From positions 1-45,919 of the forward strand of contig JBMOHV010000004.1 in the NCBI GenBank assembly GCA_049317645.1: a stretch of DNA of 45,919 nt, read 5' to 3'. Made by a program: the position numbers and the translations under genes. Shown piece after piece: positions 40,143 through 45,919 of the stretch; the first letter of the stretch is position 1; each line of letters begins with the position of its first letter. The DNA is from SYHX01 sp049317645. GTDB lineage: Bacteria > Bacteroidota > Bacteroidia > UBA7662. The notes below the pieces were generated by a model. That model had not been told where the DNA came from and made no database searches. It saw only the letters and a list, made by a program, of their open reading frames with translations.

Positions 40143-41349
40143 GGGATCCGTAATCGTCAAAAGGCGAAGGACCATCGACGACTTCGTGCCATGGAAGGCC
40201 GTAAAGCCCCAAATCCTTCATAAAGGGGTCTGGATTGAATTCTTCTACGTTGAAAACGCCCTTCCCGGACCACGTGCCTTCCATCATCATTTTGGCGCCA
40301 ATCATGGCCGGTACACCGGTCGTATAGGAAACCGCCTGGGCCCCGATTTCACGGTAAACTTCGGCGTGATCGCAGTTGTTCCAGACATAATAATGCTTGG
40401 TTTGGCCATCCTTCAAACCGCGGATATGGCAACCAATCGAGGTCTGACCTTGGTATCCCGCACCCAACGAAGAGGGCTCGGGCAAGACCGCCTTGAGGAA
40501 TTCCAACGGGACAATGGACTGACCCTGAAATTGGATCGGAGCGATGGACGTCATCCCTACGTTCTCCAAAACCCGCAAATGGGTTAAGTACTGTTGACCG
40601 AAGGTCATCCAGAAACGAGCTCTGCGCAGGGTTGGAAAATTTTTGACCAGAGACTCCAATTCCTCGTGGTACAAGAGATACGAATCCTTGGGGCCCACAC
40701 CTGGATAATCAATGGGTTGATGAACGCTGAGCGGCTCGGTTTCGACCCAACGACCGCTTTCGAAATAACGTCCCTTTTGGGTGATTTCCCGGATATTGAT
40801 TTCGGGGTTAAAATTGGTTGCAAAGGCTTTGCCATGGTCTCCGGCATTGCAATCAACGATGTCCAGGTAATGCAACTCGTCCAGGTGATGCTTGGCGGCA
40901 TAGGCCGTGAAGACTCCAGTCACGCCAGGGTCAAAGCCACATCCCAACAAAGCCATTAGACCGGCTTCGGCAAAGCGATCGTGGTAGGCCCATTGCCAAT
41001 GGTATTCGAATTTGGCCACGTCCTTGGGCTCGTAATTGGCCGTATCCAGGTAATGCACCCCGCATTGGAGGCAGGCCTCCATGATGGTCAGGTCCTGGTA
41101 AGGAAGGGCCACATTGATGCAGAGGGTGGGTTTGAAATCCTTCATCAAAGCCACCAACTGGGGAACCACATCGGCATCCACGGCGGCGGTCGTCACATGG
41201 CTTTTACCGATTTCGGCCGCGATGCGATCGCATTTGGAACGGGTTCTGGAAGCCAGCATCAGGTCTCCAAAGACGTCCGGCAAGGAGGCGCATTTGTGGG
41301 CTACCACGGACCCTACCCCACCGGCACCAATAATCAAGGTTCTTTTCAT
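40135..41349 (-). CDS. Carboxynorspermidine/carboxyspermidine synthase (saccharopine dehydrogenase family)
   Basis: A 404-residue NAD(P)H-dependent enzyme that condenses aspartate semialdehyde with putrescine (or diaminopropane) to the carboxy-polyamine. The Rossmann loop is LIIGAGGVGSVVAHKCA (residues 5-21), followed by ASRTRSKCDRIA, LPYQDLTIMEACLQCGVHYLDTANYE and LLGCGFDPGVTGVFTAYA, as in family members formerly annotated as saccharopine dehydrogenase. Its position between speB and the decarboxylase makes the polyamine role much more likely than lysine metabolism. Six bases separate it from speB. Confidence 0.93.
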   Translation of the reverse strand: MKRTLIIGAGGVGSVVAHKCASLPDVFGDLMLASRTRSKCDRIAAEIGKSHVTTAAVDADVVPQLVALMKDFKPTLCINVALPYQDLTIMEACLQCGVHYLDTANYEPKDVAKFEYHWQWAYHDRFAEAGLMALLGCGFDPGVTGVFTAYAAKHHLDELHYLDIVDCNAGDHGKAFATNFNPEINIREITQKGRYFESGRWVETEPLSVHQPIDYPGVGPKDSYLLYHEELESLVKNFPTLRRARFWMTFGQQYLTHLRVLENVGMTSIAPIQFQGQSIVPLEFLKAVLPEPSSLGAGYQGQTSIGCHIRGLKDGQTKHYYVWNNCDHAEVYREIGAQAVSYTTGVPAMIGAKMMMEGTWSGKGVFNVEEFNPDPFMKDLGLYGLPWHEVVDGPSPFDDYGSHA

Positions 41350-41355
41350 AACAAT

Positions 41356-42489
41356 TTATATTTTGGGTTTTCGGTTTGAATTTTTGGTTCTGGGTGCCGC
41401 TTGACGACCCTTGTTTCGGGTCAAGGCCGAGCGGTTGCTGGCCAAGCATAGGTTGCTCAAACGGTACAGCAAACGGGCTCCTACATTGCCGTTCCATTCC
41501 CGGTCTCCTTTGGAGGGGGCTACCTCCACCAAGTCAAAGCCAACGATGCGACGACCGCTTTGGTAAAGGACTTCCAGCAGGTGCAAGGCCTGGTTGTATT
41601 CCAAACCACCCGGCACGGGGGTCCCGGTACCAGGGGCGTAAAAAGGCAGCAGTCCATCGATATCAAAGCTGATATAGACCTGCTCGGGCAAGGCCTTGAC
41701 GATCTCCAAACACAAGTCGTGCCAATGGGTTCCACGGTGCATCGCCGAAGCCAACGCATGGTCGGTCCATACCGTCACCCGCTCATCTTGTTCGGCGCAT
41801 TCTTTTTCGGCCGGGCAATAATCCCGTATCCCCACCTGCACCAGTCGACTCAACGAGGGGATGCGCAGGGCGTTGAACATGATCGAGGCATGCGAATAGT
41901 CAAAGCCTTCGTAGGCATTTCGCAAGTCCATGTGGGCGTCGATATGAAGGATGCCGAAGGAATCCAGATCCTGGCCCAAAACCTCCATCAAGCCCAAGGG
42001 GGTGGAGTGATCCCCGCCCAGGATGGCCACGGTTTTGCCTAGGTTGCGATATTGCCGAGCCTGGGTTCGGACCCAATCCAACAAGTAACCGCATTTCTCG
42101 TTGGCCGTCTGCAATCCTGCCATCATTTCGGAGGCTTGTTCGGGGTTTTGGCCGTTTTCTAACCAACGCAGGTACGATTCAACCCAGCGACGCTCGGATT
42201 TGGAACGCTGCTGCCAACGCAAATCCAACGGCAGAATTTGCCTTGGAAGCGTCCAAGCTTCGGAGACTACGGGGTCTTCCAAATCCAATTGGGATGAAGC
42301 ATCCAGGACTGCCTGCGGGCCTTTGCGGGTCCCATCCCCGTACGAAACGGTCAGGTCCCAGGGAACAGGCAGAATAACGAGTTCGGATTCTTCCACCGTG
42401 TAGGGTAAACCAAAAAGGAAATCCCCCTTTTGGCCTACTCCGTTGGGATCCGTTACGTTGTTAGGGGGGGGTGGATTGGCCTGGCTCAT
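41356..42489 (-). CDS. speB: Agmatinase/arginase-family ureohydrolase
   Basis: A 377-residue manganese ureohydrolase, most likely splitting agmatine to putrescine and urea for the two downstream enzymes. Metal ligands are His161 (GGDHS), Asp184, His186 and Asp188 (HIDAHMD), Asp276 and Asp278 (SFDIDG). After the last motif the usual Asp-Pro is Leu-Leu-Pro, then the canonical APGTGTPVPGGL. The first ~20 residues are Pro/Asn-rich and encoded partly by a run of eight C (42464-42471); the C-terminus is basic and looks disordered (RNKGRQAAPRTKNSNRKPKI). Arginase activity is an alternative. It starts three bases after the ychF stop. Confidence 0.9.
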   Translation of the reverse strand: MSQANPPPPNNVTDPNGVGQKGDFLFGLPYTVEESELVILPVPWDLTVSYGDGTRKGPQAVLDASSQLDLEDPVVSEAWTLPRQILPLDLRWQQRSKSERRWVESYLRWLENGQNPEQASEMMAGLQTANEKCGYLLDWVRTQARQYRNLGKTVAILGGDHSTPLGLMEVLGQDLDSFGILHIDAHMDLRNAYEGFDYSHASIMFNALRIPSLSRLVQVGIRDYCPAEKECAEQDERVTVWTDHALASAMHRGTHWHDLCLEIVKALPEQVYISFDIDGLLPFYAPGTGTPVPGGLEYNQALHLLEVLYQSGRRIVGFDLVEVAPSKGDREWNGNVGARLLYRLSNLCLASNRSALTRNKGRQAAPRTKNSNRKPKI

Positions 42490-42492
42490 TCC

Positions 42493-43590
42493 TCAAACAT
42501 TAAAGCGAAACAACATGATATCCCCGTCTTGAACGGTGTAGTTCTTGCCTTCCAAGCCCACTTTGCCGACCTCGCGGCAAGCCGACCAAGAACCGTGCTT
42601 GATAAAGTCCTCGTAGTGAATCACTTCGGCCTTGATAAAGCCTTTTTCGAAATCGCTGTGAATAGCACCGGCCGCCTGCGGGGCCAGCGTTCCCATGGGA
42701 ATGGTCCAGGCCCGGACTTCCTTTTCGCCGGCCGTAAAATAGGTTTGCAATCGAAGGAGTTGGTAAGCCGACAAGAGCAGACGTTCCACCCCGCTTTGGG
42801 CAATGCCGGCATCGCGTAGAAATTCTTGGCGGTCCTCAAAGGACTCCAACTCGGCAATTTCGGATTCCAAGGCGGCACAGATCACCAAAACCTCGGCCCC
42901 TTCGGCAGCCGCCATGGCACGAACCTTTTGGACCATCGAGTTCTCGGTGGCCAAGTCCTCGGCCGCCACGTTGCAAACGTAGAGAACCGGTTTGGAGGTC
43001 AGCAAAAACAGATCGTAGATTAATTCGCTTTCTTCGGGGGTTAGACCGTGGGAGCGTACCGATTCACCGCGTTCCAAACCGGCTTTGACCTTGATCAAAA
43101 CCTCCAGAAGGGCTTTGGCGTCCTTGTCCCCGGCCTTGGCCGCTCGCTCGGTCCGGGCTTGGCGTTTTTCGATGGAGTCCAAATCCTTGAGCTGCAACTC
43201 GGTATCAATGATTTCTTTGTCCGCTAGGGGATCCACCCGGCCGTGCACGTGTACAATGTTCGGGTCGTCAAAGCAACGCAAAACATGGAGGATGGCATGG
43301 GTTTCGCGGATATTCGCCAGGAATTGGTTGCCCAGGCCTTCCCCTTTGCTAGCACCCTGCACCAGCCCCGCAATATCCACCATTTCGAGGGTATTGGGCA
43401 CCAGGTTTTGGGGCTTGACCAATTCGGCCAAGCGATTGAGTCGCTGATCGGGAACCGTGATGGTCCCAACATTGGGCTCAATCGTACAAAACGGGAAATT
43501 CGCTGCCTGGGCCCTGGCATTCGATAGACAATTAAAAAGGGTCGACTTGCCGACGTTGGGAAGTCCTACGATACCGCACTGAAGGGCCAT
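42493..43590 (-). CDS. ychF: Redox-regulated ATPase YchF (Obg family)
   Basis: A 365-residue universally conserved P-loop NTPase that binds ribosomes. P-loop GLPNVGKS at residues 9-16, switch region with EMVDIAGLVQGASKGEGLGNQFL, and NVAAED where GTPases have NKxD, the substitution that gives YchF its ATP preference. The C-terminal TGS domain contains LQTYFTAGEKEVRAWTI and ends VQDGDIMLFRFNV, the family's usual tail. It is three bases upstream of speB and so may be cotranscribed with the polyamine genes. Confidence 0.96.
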   Translation of the reverse strand: MALQCGIVGLPNVGKSTLFNCLSNARAQAANFPFCTIEPNVGTITVPDQRLNRLAELVKPQNLVPNTLEMVDIAGLVQGASKGEGLGNQFLANIRETHAILHVLRCFDDPNIVHVHGRVDPLADKEIIDTELQLKDLDSIEKRQARTERAAKAGDKDAKALLEVLIKVKAGLERGESVRSHGLTPEESELIYDLFLLTSKPVLYVCNVAAEDLATENSMVQKVRAMAAAEGAEVLVICAALESEIAELESFEDRQEFLRDAGIAQSGVERLLLSAYQLLRLQTYFTAGEKEVRAWTIPMGTLAPQAAGAIHSDFEKGFIKAEVIHYEDFIKHGSWSACREVGKVGLEGKNYTVQDGDIMLFRFNV

Positions 43591-43621
43591 GGAAGAAAAA
43601 TTTTAGGTGTAAAAACGAGGT

Positions 43622-44173
43622 CTAGCGAGTCCGGTATTTTTCGTCCGGATCGGGGTAAAACATGAACAAAGGAAAGGTGAAACGACCGGCCCAAACCTGA
43701 ACCCCGGGGCGGTAAAAGGGCAAGACTTCGTACACCACCTCAAAATTCAAATGCCGTTTGGGCAGGGGGACCGCACCGCCCAGGCCCAGGCCCAAGGAAC
43801 CACGTTTGACAGCATAAGGTCGGGTGATGATGCGGTTGTAACCCACATAGGGATGCAGGTACAGCATGCGGTACCCAAAGAATTTTAGACCAAAATCGGC
43901 GCTGAACTGATCGTTCGCATTCTGGTAGGCCAGGTATTGAAGGCCTACATTGACATGCCAAGAACCCGCAATATGGGCATCCCCCTCCAATCGCGGTCCC
44001 ACACCGTTGCTTACCGGCAATCCCTCGTATTTGACCTGACCCGCCTGCAATCCCAAGGATAGAAAATCCGCTTTGCGCATTTGGGCATGGCCGGGTTGGA
44101 AAAGGCCCCCAACCAAGAACAGGATGGTTCCTAGGACCCTCAGCTGCCAAAAGACGTTCGAATTCCAAAACAC
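43622..44173 (-). CDS. Predicted small outer-membrane beta-barrel protein, GTG start
   Basis: A 183-residue protein with a signal peptide (hydrophobic LGTILFLVGGLF ending GHAQ) and then alternating strands with aromatic ends: FLSLGLQAGQVKYEG, WHVNVGLQYLAY, FSADFGLKFFGYRMLYLHPYVGYNRI, GSLGLGLGGAVPLP, LNFEVVYEVLPFY and FTFPLFMFY. This is the pattern of an 8- to 10-strand outer-membrane barrel; no specific family was recognised. An ATG at 44233 also lies in frame, but it overlaps the divergent ABC start. The GTG at 44173 sits four bases after a TACTTTTG promoter element and gives a normal leader length, so it is preferred. Confidence 0.75.
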   Translation of the reverse strand: MFWNSNVFWQLRVLGTILFLVGGLFQPGHAQMRKADFLSLGLQAGQVKYEGLPVSNGVGPRLEGDAHIAGSWHVNVGLQYLAYQNANDQFSADFGLKFFGYRMLYLHPYVGYNRIITRPYAVKRGSLGLGLGGAVPLPKRHLNFEVVYEVLPFYRPGVQVWAGRFTFPLFMFYPDPDEKYRTR

Positions 44174-44177
44174 GCAA

Positions 44178-44185
44178 CAAAAGTA
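44178..44185 (-). promoter_or_regulatory. -7 element close to the barrel-protein start
   Basis: TACTTTTG on the minus strand matches TAnnTTTG and ends four bases before the GTG at 44173. The same tight arrangement is seen at mnmA and trxB. Confidence 0.4.
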
Positions 44186-44231
44186 ACGAGCCTGCAGGCA
44201 GGGCCGAAGGTTTAACCGAAATTTGCAACCC

Positions 44232-45919
44232 ATGATTTATCGTACCCTCCTAGGTTATTTCAAACCCTACGGCCCTGCCGTTCTGCTCACCTTCGGCCTG
44301 GCCGCTGTGAACCAGATTTTCTCCTTGCTGGACCCCTTAATCCTCCAAAAAATCATCGACCGGATCGCGGTTGCTGCCAAGGAGGGACGGCTTCAATCGT
44401 GGACCAACCAAGATTTTTTTGAGGCGGCCGGGATGTTGGTCTTGGCGGCCCTGGGGGTGGCCATGGTCAGTCGTATTGCCAAAAACCTGCAGGATTACAT
44501 GGTCAACCGGATCACCCAGCAGGTCGGGGCCCGCATGTACAGCGATGGCCTACGCCATGCCCTCAGCCTACCCTACGAAGATTTTGAAGATGCCCGCTCG
44601 GGACAAACCCTGGGCATCCTCCAAAAAGTGCGCGCCGATGTCGAAAAACTGGTGTCTGCCGTCATCAATGTCCTCTTCACCTCTCTGGTCGGGATTGTCT
44701 TTGTGATGGTGTACGCGTTGAACGTGTACTGGGTCATTGCCCCTGTTTACTTTTTGTCCATCCCTCTTTTGGGGGTTTTGAGTTCCTTTTTGAGTCGCAA
44801 AATCAAAGCGGTCCAAACCGGTATCGTTAGCCAGACCACGGAACTGGCCGGGGCCACCACCGAATCTCTTCGTAACATCGAATTAATCAAAAGCCTGGGG
44901 CTTATTAACCAAGAAGACAGCCGATTAAGACGGGTGACCCAACGTATTTTGGATTTGGAACTCACCAAAATCAAATACATGCGGAGCCTGAGTTTCGTCC
45001 AGGGCACCTTTGTGAATTTGATGCGGAACCTCATCGTGTTGATGATGCTTTACCTGATTTTCAAGGACAAAATTTCGTTGGGGCAGTTCTTTTCGCTGTT
45101 CATGTACAGCTTCTACATTTTTAATCCCCTGCAGGAATGGGGCAATGTCCTCCAAATTTTTCGGGAAACCGAGATCTCTTTGCGTCGTTTTGAAGACCTC
45201 ATGGCCAGCTCTCCGGAGCCGCAACCCGTGAACGCTCGACCATTGGGCCCCATTGAATCCGTTCAATTCCAAGATGTTACCTATCGACATCGTAGCGCCT
45301 CCCAACCAGCCGTCGAAGGTCTAAGCCTGGACCTGGAACAGGGCAAAACCTATGCTTTTGTGGGACCCAGTGGCAGCGGCAAGACGACCTTGATCAAACT
45401 CCTGCTGGGCCTGTACCAACCCCGCAGCGGTCGTATCCTCATCAACGGGAGAGCCTCTACCGAAATCAACCCCAACGACCTTCGCTTGTCCACCGGCCTG
45501 GTGGCCCAGGATACCCAATTGTTTGCGGGGACCATTGGTGACAACCTTCGCTTTGTGGCACCGGAAGCGGATGACGCGGCCTGCCTGCAGGCCATGGAGC
45601 AGGCATCCTGCACGGGCTTGCTCCAAAGGGCACCGCTGGGCCTCGACACCCCCATTGGCGAAGGCGGCGTCAAATTATCAGGGGGCGAGAAACAAAGGCT
45701 GTCCATCGCCCGCGCCTTGTTGCGTCGCCCCTCCCTTCTGGTCTTTGACGAGGCCACCTCGTCCCTGGATTCCATCACCGAAGAAGGCATCACCCGAACC
45801 CTGCAGGATCTCTCCGCCAAACGCAATCACACGGTTATTTTGGTGGCCCACCGCCTGAGTACCGTCATGCATGCCGATCGGATTCATGTCATGGAAAAGG
45901 GGCATTTGGTGGAATGCGG
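44232..45919 (+). CDS. ABC exporter half-transporter, canonical ATPase (3' end beyond window)
   Basis: 562 codons are visible of a type IV ABC half-transporter with six helices (about 15-305) and one ATPase domain. Walker A GPSGSGKTT is at 378-386, signature LSGGEKQR at 482-489 (Glu in place of the usual Gln), Walker B LLVFDEATSSLD with catalytic Glu507, and switch His540 in VAHRLSTV. The frame is open to the end of the window, where only a short tail should be missing. Substrate unknown; lipid A/multidrug exporters are the nearest groups. GAAATTTG (44218-44225), one base off the -7 consensus, ends six bases before the ATG. Confidence 0.94.
   Translation, partial: MIYRTLLGYFKPYGPAVLLTFGLAAVNQIFSLLDPLILQKIIDRIAVAAKEGRLQSWTNQDFFEAAGMLVLAALGVAMVSRIAKNLQDYMVNRITQQVGARMYSDGLRHALSLPYEDFEDARSGQTLGILQKVRADVEKLVSAVINVLFTSLVGIVFVMVYALNVYWVIAPVYFLSIPLLGVLSSFLSRKIKAVQTGIVSQTTELAGATTESLRNIELIKSLGLINQEDSRLRRVTQRILDLELTKIKYMRSLSFVQGTFVNLMRNLIVLMMLYLIFKDKISLGQFFSLFMYSFYIFNPLQEWGNVLQIFRETEISLRRFEDLMASSPEPQPVNARPLGPIESVQFQDVTYRHRSASQPAVEGLSLDLEQGKTYAFVGPSGSGKTTLIKLLLGLYQPRSGRILINGRASTEINPNDLRLSTGLVAQDTQLFAGTIGDNLRFVAPEADDAACLQAMEQASCTGLLQRAPLGLDTPIGEGGVKLSGGEKQRLSIARALLRRPSLLVFDEATSSLDSITEEGITRTLQDLSAKRNHTVILVAHRLSTVMHADRIHVMEKGHLVEC

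Noticed and set aside
1..45919. Search for CRISPR repeats, tRNA genes, insertion sequences or defence islands beyond the MazEF pair
   Set aside because: No regularly spaced repeats, cloverleaf-like sequences with CCA-type ends, transposase motifs or restriction/defence domains were recognised by eye.

Overview
The window reads as a compact chromosomal stretch of a member of the Bacteroidota with base composition a little above 50% GC. The lineage is inferred from family content: an ExbB-ExbD-TonB-FolC block, a TonB-dependent receptor with an N-terminal carboxypeptidase-like domain followed by a DUF4249 lipoprotein, a DUF3276 protein, a DUF1573 lipoprotein between nusB and yajC, a ~310-residue NusB, a subtilase with a type IX-like C-terminal sorting domain, leucine dehydrogenase, and -7 promoter elements of the form TAnnTTTG. 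No rRNA, tRNA, CRISPR array, insertion sequence or prophage was seen. No gap between genes exceeds 300 bases; the longest are about 200 (31850-32050) and 160 (38149-38309), both described below.

Layout. 1-4128 (minus): ilvE, then an active-type and an inactive-type M16 peptidase. 4192-5247 (plus): an unknown 150-residue protein and rdgB. 5226-8835 (minus): exbB-exbD-tonB-folC-rnhA, the first four joined by ATGA overlaps. 8939-13951 (plus): gyrA, a TPR protein, an rRNA cytosine methyltransferase. 13918-17381 (minus): leucine dehydrogenase, nusB, DUF1573 lipoprotein, yajC, coaE. 17428-20777 (plus): an ABC exporter half with degenerate catalytic residues, DUF3276, a MazG-type pyrophosphohydrolase, msrA. 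20778-23226 (minus): a small conserved protein, a PhnP-like metallo-hydrolase, a thioredoxin-fold protein, dapD. 23307-30575 (plus): mnmA, a secreted subtilase, a TonB-dependent receptor, a DUF4249 lipoprotein, then trxB with its own promoter. 30572-31849 (minus): an FAD oxidoreductase, divergent from an orphan membrane protein (32051-33094, plus). 33140-35307 (minus): acyl-CoA carboxylase beta subunit and an OmpH/Skp-like protein. 35385-38148 (plus): paaN and a PaaE-type reductase. 38310-38869 (plus): a MazEF-type toxin-antitoxin pair. 38928-43590 (minus): ychF and three genes of the agmatine/carboxyspermidine route to spermidine. 43622-44173 (minus): a predicted outer-membrane barrel. 44232-end (plus): a canonical ABC exporter, cut by the window edge.

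How the parts fit. Most genes are housekeeping (gyrase, transcription factor NusB, folate, CoA, lysine, tRNA thiolation, thioredoxin, polyamines). The envelope genes form a plausible nutrient route: a secreted protease, an outer-membrane receptor and a surface lipoprotein in one transcription unit, energised by an ExbB-ExbD-TonB complex such as the one encoded at 7017-8835. Convergent neighbours overlap or abut at their stop codons, so there is little room for intrinsic terminators.

No unmistakably new multi-gene system was found. The points most worth a second look are the protease-receptor-lipoprotein cassette, the recurrent promoter 8-mer that fixes several start codons, three genes whose -7 element lies only 4-6 bases before the start codon, the degenerate ABC half without an adjacent partner, and two repeat-rich intergenic regions (31890-31969 and 38193-38230).
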